Virus record (IMG/VR): IMGVR_UViG_3300045738_000970
Location: 1 to 36,063 of that record
From: a virus
Direction: 5' to 3' (one strand)
Length of the DNA: 36,063 nucleotides
Shown here: positions 25,716-33,661 of the stretch, one piece after another
Numbering within the stretch: the first letter of the stretch is position 1
Layout: every line of letters begins with the position of its first letter
The notes under the pieces: model-generated
Told to the model about the DNA's origin: nothing
What the model saw: the letters and a program-made list of their open reading frames with translations, nothing else
The model's database searches: none
Translations under genes and position numbers: made by a program

Positions 25716-27009
25716 TGTTATACAACTTAGACGGGATACTGCATCCAATTGGACTAGTGCTAATCCCACTTTAGCCAGTGGAGAATTAGGCCTTGAAACT
25801 GATACTGGAAAACTTAAATTAGGTACAGGAGCCTTGGCTTGGAATTCTGCTAGCTACTATACATTGGCAACAACAGGGTATGCGCCTTTAGCTAGTCCTA
25901 CATTTACAGGAACGGTAACTGGGCCAACAATCAATGCTAGTACGGCATTACAGATTGGAGGTGCTGCAGTTACATCAACGGCGCCTGAGTTAAACATATT
26001 AGATGGAGTTACAAGTACTACAGCAGAATTAAACATACTAGATGGTGTAACCTCCACAGCTGCGGAACTAAATAAACTAGATGGGGTCACAGCTACTACA
26101 GCAGAATTAAACATACTAGATGGTGTAACCTCCACAGCTGCGGAACTAAATAAACTAGATGGGGTCACAGCTACTACAGCCGAATTAAATTATGTAGATG
26201 GAGTTACGTCAGCTATTCAAACTCAGATAGATACTAAAGGTACAGTATCTAATTTGTCAGATTTAAGCATAACATCTACTGCGGCTGAATTAAATAAATT
26301 AGATGGTTTAGCTAGAGGTTCTATTATTTATGGAAACGCTTCGGCAGCAACCACAGCTCTTACCAAAGGAACAGCTGATCAAGTTCTTACTAGTGATGGT
26401 ACAGATATAGCTTGGGCAGACGCCGGTGGTGGCGGTGGGAGTGGTTGGACATACTTATCCACTATTACTGCTAATGCAAACCAAATTGATTATACCGGTA
26501 TTTCATCAACTTATGATGACTATATGGTTATATTCAATGATATTCAAGGCTCATACACTGGGCACGACTTCTACTGTTATTTCAAAATGGGTTCCGTATG
26601 GCATGCAGAAGGAACAGGCACTAACAGTACGTCCGAGTGTTATCACTACTTACAACGTGTCATGACGCTTGGATCGGGATCAATCTCGGGTTCGAGCGCC
26701 GGAACAGTCGCTAGTCCTGCCACCCGCATAAAGCCAATCATAGGTGGCTGTATGTCTAATAACACTGGCGAGGGTTTTAGTGGTGTTCTTTATCTACCTA
26801 ATGTAAATGGCTCTGAGCAAAAATCATGTTATAGTCGCTCAACTGGAATTATGCCTTATAATAACAAGTGGTCAGAAACGCACGCTTGTATCAAGTCTAG
26901 AGCAAGTCCTTCCGTAGTTGCAACAAATGCCCTCACTGGTATAAGATTCAAATTATCGAATGGTACTATGACAGGAACTTTTAAATTCTACGGACTAGCA
27001 AAATCATAG
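25708..27009 (+). CDS. tail fibre protein with Mtd-N domain and AELN-LDGV repeats (cassette gene B1)
   Basis: I place the start at ATG 25708 rather than 25702 because GGAGGAG (25695-25701) is then six bases away, as in the paralogue at 27629. The protein of 433 residues begins with a clear Mtd-N domain (VIQLRRDTASNWTSANPTL, SGELGLETDTGKLKLG). Six consecutive 13-residue units of the form (S/T)xxELNxLDGVT(S/A) follow at residues ~89-170, with one more after a linker, building a rigid shaft. From residue ~245 a Gly-rich hinge leads to a C-terminal domain (GWTYLSTITANANQIDYTGI; YDDYMVIFNDIQ; LTGIRFKLSNGTMTGTFKFY) seen at the tips of many fibres and probably receptor- or glycan-binding. Confidence 0.83.
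   Translation: MADVIQLRRDTASNWTSANPTLASGELGLETDTGKLKLGTGALAWNSASYYTLATTGYAPLASPTFTGTVTGPTINASTALQIGGAAVTSTAPELNILDGVTSTTAELNILDGVTSTAAELNKLDGVTATTAELNILDGVTSTAAELNKLDGVTATTAELNYVDGVTSAIQTQIDTKGTVSNLSDLSITSTAAELNKLDGLARGSIIYGNASAATTALTKGTADQVLTSDGTDIAWADAGGGGGSGWTYLSTITANANQIDYTGISSTYDDYMVIFNDIQGSYTGHDFYCYFKMGSVWHAEGTGTNSTSECYHYLQRVMTLGSGSISGSSAGTVASPATRIKPIIGGCMSNNTGEGFSGVLYLPNVNGSEQKSCYSRSTGIMPYNNKWSETHACIKSRASPSVVATNALTGIRFKLSNGTMTGTFKFYGLAKS
26023..26178 (+). repeat. two identical 78-bp tandem repeats in fibre gene
   Basis: Bases 26023-26100 and 26101-26178 are identical over all 78 bases. Each encodes two 13-residue shaft units (one with AELNILDGVTS, one with AELNKLDGVTA). A further diverged half unit follows at 26179. 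Perfect identity amid diverged copies points to a recent duplication or gene conversion in the shaft. Confidence 0.95.
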
Positions 27010-27018
27010 GAGTAAATT

Positions 27019-27270
27019 ATGACTAGATATTATCAAACAGAAGAGGGAAGGTTTCCTTATACAGCTGAAGAAGAGGCGGCTGCCGATGTGACAGAAGCTG
27101 AAGCAAACGCTATGGTAGCAGAACGACTTAGACTTAAATATAAAGAAGATAGGAAAGCAGAATACGACAACTTAAATCAATTCGAGATGCAATTCGATGA
27201 TGAGAGGGATGGTACGACAACTTGGGTTGATGCTATTAACGCAATTAAAGCGAGACACCCGAAGGAATAA
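27019..27270 (+). CDS. small acidic protein in fibre locus, possible fibre chaperone
   Basis: An 83-residue acidic, helical protein with RBS GGAG six bases before the start. Two parts are visible: an N-terminal YYQTEEGRFPYTAEEEAAAD stretch followed by a charged helix (AMVAERLRLKYKEDRKAEYD), and a C-terminal QFEMQFDDERDGTTTW with DAINAIKARHPKE. The latter recalls short proteins that sit beside fibre genes and assist fibre assembly, where a W-hydrophobic-AI-K-xHP ending is common. This is resemblance from memory. It lies between two copies of the A-B fibre cassette. Confidence 0.6.
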   Translation: MTRYYQTEEGRFPYTAEEEAAADVTEAEANAMVAERLRLKYKEDRKAEYDNLNQFEMQFDDERDGTTTWVDAINAIKARHPKE

Positions 27271-27273
27271 ACT

Positions 27274-27636
27274 ATGACTAGAGCAAGAGACTTAGCAAAT
27301 TTAATAGTTCATGAGCATGAGGCTGGTCTTACTTATGTAAAAACTACGGGTACTGCATCAGCCGGTCAAACAACTGTTACAGGACTTACTTATACAGCAG
27401 GACTTGTAGATGTATATTTGAATGGGATTAAATTAATTGTAGGAACAGATGTAACTGCAACTAATGGTACTAGCATAACATTGGCCACAGGAGCTGCTGC
27501 TGGAGATCTTATACAAGTAATTGCTTTTGCTGGAACAAGTGAATTAGCAGTACAAATTTTTACTTTAGACGGTGGAGCAGCGGGCTCAACTTATACAAGC
27601 GTACAAACAACAGATGGAGGAGCAGCCGGTGGCTAA
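27274..27636 (+). CDS. fibre-associated protein with VYLNG module (cassette gene A2)
   Basis: This 120-residue protein opens with TRARDLANL, an N-terminal tag also found on the gene at 33130 (SRARDLAD). The rest (YVKTTGTASAGQTTVTGLTY, VDVYLNGIKLIVG, GTSITLATGAAAGDLIQVIAF) is paralogous to the second half of the gene at 25236, at both protein and DNA level. Relative to that gene, the Mtd-N-like head is replaced by the RARDLA tag. AAGGA lies eight bases before the start. Its end encodes the GGAGGAG ribosome-binding site of the next gene and overlaps it by eight bases. Confidence 0.72.
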   Translation: MTRARDLANLIVHEHEAGLTYVKTTGTASAGQTTVTGLTYTAGLVDVYLNGIKLIVGTDVTATNGTSITLATGAAAGDLIQVIAFAGTSELAVQIFTLDGGAAGSTYTSVQTTDGGAAGG

Positions 27637-28237
27637 TATTATACAAATCAGACGAGATACAGCAGCTAATTGGACTAGTGTTAATCCTACAATGGCCACT
27701 GGAGAAATTGGTTTTGAAACTGATACTAAAAAACTTAAAGTAGGAGACGGTTCCACAGCTTGGACATCTGTTGGTTATTATACATTAGGAGCAGCAGGAT
27801 ATGTTCAGTTAGATTCTGCCCCAACATTTACGGGAACGGTTACTGCACCTACTGTTAATGCTAGTACAGCTCTTCAAATTGGAGGAGTAGCAGTAGCTCC
27901 TACAGTAACAGAACTTAATTATGTAGATGGAGTTACTTCTGCTATTCAAACACAATTAAATTCTAAACAAGCGCATCCCACTTTAAAAGGTGTAAACTAT
28001 ACTATGTCAAGTGGAGAATTTATTATTGCAACTGCGGGGTCTATAACTTTAACACTACCTGCTTCTCCAAGTGCGGGAGATAACGTAACAGTTAAAGATG
28101 GTACAGGAGCAGCAGCTTTTACAGTGGCCCGTAACAGTTCAAAGATTGCGAGTAGCGCAACAGATTTAACTTTTGATAAAAACTGGGCTGAAATTACAAT
28201 GACATATATTAATTCGACAATAGGATGGAGCGTATAA
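27629..28237 (+). CDS. short tail fibre protein with Mtd-N domain (cassette gene B2)
   Basis: The start is taken as GTG 27629: GGAGGAG (27616-27622) lies six bases upstream, and both spacing and the eight-base overlap with the preceding gene match the paralogous cassette exactly; an earlier in-frame ATG at 27572 lies wholly inside the preceding gene. The 202-residue product begins ANIIQIRRDTAANWTSVNPT with GEIGFETDTKKLKVGDGSTA, a textbook Mtd-N domain. One ELNYVDGVTSAIQTQ shaft unit follows. The C-terminal ~85 residues (GEFIIATAGSITLTLPASPS, GDNVTVKDGTGAAAF, NSTIGWSV) form a small beta domain frequent at fibre ends. It lacks the long shaft and tip of its paralogue. Confidence 0.78.
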   Translation: MANIIQIRRDTAANWTSVNPTMATGEIGFETDTKKLKVGDGSTAWTSVGYYTLGAAGYVQLDSAPTFTGTVTAPTVNASTALQIGGVAVAPTVTELNYVDGVTSAIQTQLNSKQAHPTLKGVNYTMSSGEFIIATAGSITLTLPASPSAGDNVTVKDGTGAAAFTVARNSSKIASSATDLTFDKNWAEITMTYINSTIGWSV

Positions 28238-29818
28238 GTGACCAGTCTTTCCGAACTGAGTCCTCCAGGAGGGGGTCAGAACAAGACAGAATTTACGGCT
28301 AGCGGAGCAATTGCTGCCGGTAAGCCTGTTATTCTGAATAGTACGGGAACGGTTACTGAGATTTCTGGAAGTTCGACTGCACTTGATTCCAGTTATGGAG
28401 ATGTTAGTATAATTCAAGAAGCAACTCATGGAGTTGAATATAGTATTTCATGTGACCCGTTTAATACAGGAAGATTTATAGTAGGGTATACGTATTCGCC
28501 GCAGAGTGCTGAAAAGCCCATGTGTCGAGTAGGCACTACTTCAGGAGATACAATTACTTGGGGAACAGCGGTAGTGCTAAATAGTGGTAGTGCTGGGGGT
28601 AATTATCCTATTGCTCAATTTGACCCCACTTATGAAAATAGAGTTCTAATGTCTTTCTATGGCGGGTCCAGCATGGGATACAGCGGCTTCACAGCTTTAA
28701 CTTTAGGATCTTCGGGAGGAACAACAGTTACTGTTCATGCTAGTGGTGCTGCTCAATATTATGCTTCTACTGGGGGGAAAATGACTAATGCTGAAATGGC
28801 TTTTGATCATACTAAAGTAGGGTATTTTCTCGCTCAATATCACGATTCAGCAAATAACGGTTATTATAGAGGGGGATCCATCGCGACAGATGGTACTATA
28901 TCACTAGGTGCCCAAATTGCCACGTATGCTAGGTGGGATAAACTTGGTACTGCAACTCGATCTAATAAATCTGGAAAAATTATTCTAGCGGGTGCAAGAG
29001 CAAATGCCGCTCCCTACGCCTCTGTGGCTATTGCTACTGTAAACAGTGATAGGTCTGTAACCATTGGTAGCTTTAATACTTTTTATTCCGCTAATAATGG
29101 TGATGGTGTAATCGGTGCAGATTGGGATCCAAATGATGATACTAAAATTGTAGTAGGTGCAGTATACACGGGGTCTGCCTATCCTTCTAAAGTTCTTGTA
29201 GGCACAGTATCTGGGACAACCATTACTTGGGGTACTCCCACCACAATTTTTGATGAAGATTGGGCCTCTGGGGGAGGCCATATACGGTTTAACCCAAATC
29301 CTACAACGGCTGGAGAATTTGCAGTAGTTTTTACCGAGTCAGGGCTTAGTCCCAATCTGCAATTGCGTGTATCTAGGTGTTCCTATACAGGTACGACTAT
29401 AACAAAACACGCAAATTATAATATCACAACAGAATATATGCGCGTCTCGCAATCTGCAGAATTTGATATATCAAGTGGGGTTATTTATATGGCGACTGCA
29501 TATGATAACGCCGCTGCTCCAACTAATCCTAATTATGGGCGTGTATGGATGTTTAAGATGGCAAATAAGCCAACTAATTTAACCGCTACTAATTTAATGG
29601 GAGTAGCAACAGACGCAATTGCTGATGGAGAAGTTGGATTGATTAATACTTGGGGAGGCGTAAATAATACTCAATCTGGCATGACTATTGGTTCAGATTA
29701 TTATGCTCAACATACTGGAGCTATAACTACAACTGATTCAGATAATTCAACATTACAACAATTATTAGGTGGAGCGATTTCAGCAACTAAACTTAATATT
29801 AAGGATTATACAGGATGA
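28238..29818 (+). CDS. receptor-binding fibre protein, predicted seven-bladed beta-propeller, paralogue 1
   Basis: The GTG start directly follows the previous stop, with GGAG (28227-28230) seven bases upstream; no nearby ATG is better. The 526-residue protein has a conserved N-terminal clamp (residues ~20-42, TASGAIAAGKPVILNSTGTV). Then about seven divergent repeats of ~55 residues follow, each with a D/x-phi-x-phi-phi strand, an alanine/valine-rich strand and a (V/T)SGxTIxWGT-like turn. This count suggests a seven-bladed propeller. The C-terminal ~75 residues (TATNLMGVATDAIADGEVGL, MTIGSDYYAQHTGAI) match a domain shared by many marine phage fibres. Repeats are the most diverged of the three paralogues. 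Glycan or receptor binding is inferred. Confidence 0.75.
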   Translation: MTSLSELSPPGGGQNKTEFTASGAIAAGKPVILNSTGTVTEISGSSTALDSSYGDVSIIQEATHGVEYSISCDPFNTGRFIVGYTYSPQSAEKPMCRVGTTSGDTITWGTAVVLNSGSAGGNYPIAQFDPTYENRVLMSFYGGSSMGYSGFTALTLGSSGGTTVTVHASGAAQYYASTGGKMTNAEMAFDHTKVGYFLAQYHDSANNGYYRGGSIATDGTISLGAQIATYARWDKLGTATRSNKSGKIILAGARANAAPYASVAIATVNSDRSVTIGSFNTFYSANNGDGVIGADWDPNDDTKIVVGAVYTGSAYPSKVLVGTVSGTTITWGTPTTIFDEDWASGGGHIRFNPNPTTAGEFAVVFTESGLSPNLQLRVSRCSYTGTTITKHANYNITTEYMRVSQSAEFDISSGVIYMATAYDNAAAPTNPNYGRVWMFKMANKPTNLTATNLMGVATDAIADGEVGLINTWGGVNNTQSGMTIGSDYYAQHTGAITTTDSDNSTLQQLLGGAISATKLNIKDYTG

Positions 29819-31323
29819 GTACTTTAACAGGTAATACATTGCTTCCCGGCAAGACAGCAGAACTCACAGCTAGTGGAGCTGTAGCTGCGGGTAAACCTGT
29901 TATTCTTAATAGCGCTGGAACAGTAACTCAAGTTGGTGAAACTGTTTATAGTGAAGATTTAGGTGATCCTGAAAATGTAGCTTCGACTGCATACGAGGCT
30001 TACCATGGTCCTTTTATTACTTATGATAGTACCAATGATAAAGTTGTAGCGGTATGGTGGAGAAGTTCTGATAAATACGGCTTTGCAGCAGTTGGAACAG
30101 TTTCTGGAGATAGTATATCATGGGGGACTCCCGCAGCTTTTTTAAGTACTGCAGGAGATGAAGTTTTATGTGCTGCACATGATGGTACTAATAATAAGAT
30201 TGTAATTTCATATAGTCAAGGTGGGGGCAGTGGTGCAAACTATGGTTGGTGTGTTGTTGGTACAGTTTCTGGAACTTCTATTTCTTTCGGTACAGGGGTA
30301 GTTTCCTCCTCAGTGTGGACCCCTAGAACTTATGTTAGTTGGGACCCTGGTGCAGGAAAGATGGTAGTAATGAACAAACAATATCCCAACGGAGGAAAAG
30401 TGGCAGTGGGCACTGTTTCTGGAACTTCAATTAGTTATGGTACTTTTGTCCAATTTACGTCAAGTAATAATAATGATAATTTAAGTTCATATTATGACTC
30501 CAATGTAGGAAAAACTGTCCTGGTATGGAATGAGAATACAGGACATGCAAGAGTAGCTTCTGTTTCTGGAACAGCTATTACTTTGGGAACAGACAATTCA
30601 TTTTATAGCGCTAGTGTGTTTGCACTTTACACCACGTATGATACAACAGCTAAAAAAGGTATAGTAACTTGGACTGATCAAGCTTCTCCTAAATATGGAA
30701 AAGCAGCTGTAATATCGGTGTCTGGCACCACTGTTACTGTTGGAACTCCAACTACTTATTCAAGTGTGTCAACAGGAACGGGGGAAAAGGGACATAGTTG
30801 CCATTATGCTGGAGATGGTGCAAATAAAACAGTTATTGCTTATTCTCTTGACGCTGGTTCAACTAGTTCTAATTTACCACATTATGTACTCGCTACATTA
30901 AGCGGAACAACTCTGAGTTACACCTCACCCGCAAGGCTTTATACAGACAATGCTGGCGGGTATAAAATACTGGGTTGTAATACTAAAAATGGTGTGGTGG
31001 TTCTTATACATGTACCTGCAGCTACTGTAGGAGATTTAATAGACAATTACATGTACACAATCGTTTATCAAGTAGCGGCTAGTATAACAAATCTTACCAC
31101 AGCAAATTTCCTCGGAATAGCGGATGAAGCTATTGCTGATACAGCTGTGGGAAGTATATCAATTAAAGGAGGTCTTGCAACTGCGGGATTAAGTAGTTTA
31201 ACTCCAGGTACTGATTACTACACCCAAGGAGACTCTACTATAAATACAACTAGTACTAGTCCTGCTGTTAAACTGGGTAAAGCTCTATCTGCTACAGCTC
31301 TTAGTCTGGAGTATCGATCATGA
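29815..31323 (+). CDS. receptor-binding fibre protein, predicted seven-bladed beta-propeller, paralogue 2
   Basis: This gene overlaps paralogue 1 by ATGA. The 502-residue product repeats its plan: N-terminal TASGAVAAGKPVILNSAGTV at ~18-40, seven internal repeats, and a C-terminal FLGIADEAIADTAVGSI with LTPGTDYYTQGDSTI and VKLGKALSATALSL. Repeats are easy to see here: a YD-x-x-x-x-K-x-V-V strand, then a strand ending (V/I)GTVSGTSIS(Y/F/W)GT at most blades. A single chain closing a propeller of seven blades is the simplest reading, and the ends would handle attachment and trimerisation. Confidence 0.77.
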   Translation: MSTLTGNTLLPGKTAELTASGAVAAGKPVILNSAGTVTQVGETVYSEDLGDPENVASTAYEAYHGPFITYDSTNDKVVAVWWRSSDKYGFAAVGTVSGDSISWGTPAAFLSTAGDEVLCAAHDGTNNKIVISYSQGGGSGANYGWCVVGTVSGTSISFGTGVVSSSVWTPRTYVSWDPGAGKMVVMNKQYPNGGKVAVGTVSGTSISYGTFVQFTSSNNNDNLSSYYDSNVGKTVLVWNENTGHARVASVSGTAITLGTDNSFYSASVFALYTTYDTTAKKGIVTWTDQASPKYGKAAVISVSGTTVTVGTPTTYSSVSTGTGEKGHSCHYAGDGANKTVIAYSLDAGSTSSNLPHYVLATLSGTTLSYTSPARLYTDNAGGYKILGCNTKNGVVVLIHVPAATVGDLIDNYMYTIVYQVAASITNLTTANFLGIADEAIADTAVGSISIKGGLATAGLSSLTPGTDYYTQGDSTINTTSTSPAVKLGKALSATALSLEYRS

Positions 31324-32825
31324 GTAGTTTAGCAACTTTAGTCAAAACAGGTGCAGTTGCAAAGAGTTTAACGGCTACTGCTAGCGCAGCTATTACTGCG
31401 GGTAAACCTGTTATATTAGAAAGTAATGGAACAGTTACTCAGGTGGTGCGAACGACTGCTGAAATACCTTTTTCTGCAGGAACTCCAGTTGAGTGGAACG
31501 GCGATCCTGGCGTTGGTGGGGTAGCTGTGGCTTATGACTCGTCTAATAACAAAGTTGTTGTTTCTTACAGCGATTACTATGCCACCCCAACTTTTGCGGG
31601 GTTATGTATTGTAGCGACCGTGAGTGGCACAACAACGTCATGGGGAACTGCTGTTGTATTTAGCTCTGGAGCGATAGGACATATGACATCAATAGCTTTT
31701 GATTCTACCAATAATAAAATGGTTATTGCGTATAGGGATGAGGCTGATTCAAATAAAGGAAAGGCGATTGTAGGAACTGTTTCAGGAACCTCTATTTCGT
31801 ATGGGACTGCTGTAGAGTTTGAATCAGGAGCGACAACAGATATTAATTGTGCGTTTGGCAATGGCCAAGTGCTTATTTGTTATAATGATGATGGTGATAC
31901 AGATACAATGAAGGTGATTGTAGGGACGGTGAGTGGAACCGCTATATCGTTTGGTACTCAAGTCTCCTCTGGATGGACTTATTCTTATAACCCCACGGTT
32001 TGTTATGATTCTACCGCTGATAAATTCTTTGTTGCGTTCAGAGATAATCTTGCCAGTAATTACGGTTCATCGGTAGTTATTACTGTCACTGGAACAACAC
32101 CCGCTTTTGGGTCGGCTGTTACCTTTATCAGCGCAAGTATTCACACTGGGGGCGAGCCTAGACTTGGGGTCACTTATGATCCTGTTGCCGATAAATCAGT
32201 CCTTGCTTATTACAACGTCCCTCTCAATAAGGGGTATGCCGTTGTTGTTACCATAACAGGTACAACCCCTTCCTATGGGACAGCAGTTATTTTTAATAAC
32301 AACGGTGATACAGAGAGTATTACTAGCGGCTATGACCCAGACACAGAAAAACACGTTATTATTTACAACGACCAAGATGTCACTAATGATCCGGGTACGG
32401 CTATAGAAGGGACAGTAAGTGGCACTTCTATCTCTTTTGAAACAGCTATTATTTACCAACCCGGCCCCGGTGCTGCCCCGAATCCAAACGGTATGGCTTA
32501 TGATACCTCGAACAACAAATTTGTAGCGGTGTATGCGGTGAATACAGGTAAGGGTAACGCTACTGTTATAACAACGGGTGTGGCAGAAGTTACTAACCTT
32601 ACCGCCGCTAAATTTCTTGGCATCGCAGAAGAAGCCATTGCCTCTTCTGGATCTGGTAGTATTATAGTTCAAGGTGGAACAGCAACTAACTTAACAGGTC
32701 TTACTATAGGCTCAAATTATTATGCACAAGGTGATGGAACCTTTGCTACTACAGCAGGAACGCCCTCTGTAAAAATAGGGAAAGCAATATCAACAACTTC
32801 ATTAATATTAACAGGAGATTCATAA
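31320..32825 (+). CDS. receptor-binding fibre protein, predicted seven-bladed beta-propeller, paralogue 3
   Basis: Again joined by an ATGA overlap, this 501-residue protein has N-terminal TASAAITAGKPVILESNGTV at ~20-42, seven clear repeats (YDSSNNKVVVSYSD, FDSTNNKMVIAYRD, then YDSTADKFFVAFRD and similar, each followed by VSGTxxSxGTAV), and the C-terminal FLGIAEEAIASSGSGSI with LTIGSNYYAQGDGTF and VKIGKAISTTSLIL. The central part uses G/C-ending codons more often than paralogues 1 and 2, by eye, whereas both ends look like the rest of the locus. That pattern suits exchange of the binding domain between conserved ends. Confidence 0.77.
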   Translation: MSSLATLVKTGAVAKSLTATASAAITAGKPVILESNGTVTQVVRTTAEIPFSAGTPVEWNGDPGVGGVAVAYDSSNNKVVVSYSDYYATPTFAGLCIVATVSGTTTSWGTAVVFSSGAIGHMTSIAFDSTNNKMVIAYRDEADSNKGKAIVGTVSGTSISYGTAVEFESGATTDINCAFGNGQVLICYNDDGDTDTMKVIVGTVSGTAISFGTQVSSGWTYSYNPTVCYDSTADKFFVAFRDNLASNYGSSVVITVTGTTPAFGSAVTFISASIHTGGEPRLGVTYDPVADKSVLAYYNVPLNKGYAVVVTITGTTPSYGTAVIFNNNGDTESITSGYDPDTEKHVIIYNDQDVTNDPGTAIEGTVSGTSISFETAIIYQPGPGAAPNPNGMAYDTSNNKFVAVYAVNTGKGNATVITTGVAEVTNLTAAKFLGIAEEAIASSGSGSIIVQGGTATNLTGLTIGSNYYAQGDGTFATTAGTPSVKIGKAISTTSLILTGDS

Positions 32826-33127
32826 TGAAAACATTAACATTTAACGACACAGGACGCTCACCTTACATTTTTAGAAATGATAAAAGTGTAGTAGTAGCAG
32901 CGGATAAAATCACAGTAGGTGATGAACCTAGCCCCGATTTTTATATCGGAGATATGAACTCTAGTAATGCAACTTTGCATCTAGAGGTCACTCCTCCAGA
33001 AGATTGGGAGGGCAATCGCTACACTTTTGACGGTTCAGATTGGGCTGCAATTGCAGGTTGGGTTGACCCTAAAGTGGCACGAATTGCCGAGTTACAAGCG
33101 CAAATTGACGCGCTTAATGCTGAGTAG
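32825..33127 (+). CDS. small conserved-looking protein after the propeller fibres
   Basis: This 100-residue protein overlaps the previous stop (TAATG) and has AGGAG seven bases upstream. It starts KTLTFNDTGRSPYIFRNDKS, continues FYIGDMNSSNATLHLEVTPP and WEGNRYTFDGSDWAAIAGW, and ends in a short coiled coil (VARIAELQAQIDALNAE). From memory, similar small proteins with an IGD-x-NSSN motif and a YTFDG-x-x-W motif sit in fibre loci of many marine phages. The terminal coiled coil would allow trimer contact with fibre tips or act as an assembly aid. Function unknown. Confidence 0.65.
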   Translation: MKTLTFNDTGRSPYIFRNDKSVVVAADKITVGDEPSPDFYIGDMNSSNATLHLEVTPPEDWEGNRYTFDGSDWAAIAGWVDPKVARIAELQAQIDALNAE

Positions 33128-33129
33128 TC

Positions 33130-33660
33130 ATGAGTAGAGCAAGAGACTTAGCAGACGCTGGTGGAATAATAAATTTTCTGGATAATATTGAGTCTGACGT
33201 TCAATTAGCCTTAGATTCTTCAGTTTCTACTTATAAAGTAACAGATACTTTTGATGCTCCAGTATATTGGAAGGGAGTAGATATTATACCAAATAATACA
33301 ACAGTAGCAGGAGTTTGGGAATGGTTTGGAACTGCAGAAGTCTGGGTTTCTGAACTTGCTACTATTGCTAGTAATGAAGAATATATGATTGCGACTGAAT
33401 CTAAGAGTAATCATGTATTTTTTGAAACAGGATATGTTGGAGATGCTGCTACAGTTACTATAACTGATACAATGCAAGGACTGGGTGATACTCCAGCCTC
33501 AGCAGCAGAGGCGGCATCGGCAGCAATATCGTTACGCAAGACAGATTTTAGTGCGACAGACGCAGGTGGAGAAGGTTCTTTTTCATATAATAATTCAACA
33601 GGTGCCTATACTTATACAGGGCCTAGTTTAGGAAAATTAATATTTTTAGGGGGAATGTAA
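33130..33660 (+). CDS. fibre-associated protein with RARDLAD tag and YTGPS motif
   Basis: A 176-residue protein starting SRARDLADAGGIINFLDN, the same tag style as the gene at 27274. The middle is beta-rich with many aromatic residues (VYWKGVDIIPNNTTVAGVWE). An Ala-rich helix (ASAAEAASAAISLRK) follows. Residues 144-166 hold the 23-residue DAGGEGSF...YTGPS segment shared with the fibre gene at 23836. The product ends shortly after in GKLIFLGGM, so the shared motif is close to the C-terminus here but central in the other. A structural role in fibres is likely; details are not recognised. Confidence 0.65.
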   Translation: MSRARDLADAGGIINFLDNIESDVQLALDSSVSTYKVTDTFDAPVYWKGVDIIPNNTTVAGVWEWFGTAEVWVSELATIASNEEYMIATESKSNHVFFETGYVGDAATVTITDTMQGLGDTPASAAEAASAAISLRKTDFSATDAGGEGSFSYNNSTGAYTYTGPSLGKLIFLGGM

Positions 33661-33661
33661 A

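Noticed and set aside
27572-27628. Upstream ATG start for the Mtd-N gene B2
   Set aside because: It would add residues encoded inside the preceding gene; the GTG at 27629 has the spacing and overlap of its paralogue and starts right at the domain.
25702-28237. Diversity-generating retroelement suggested by Mtd-N fibre domains
   Set aside because: No reverse transcriptase, template repeat or adenine-variable repeat is visible. The Mtd-N domain alone is a common fibre anchor.
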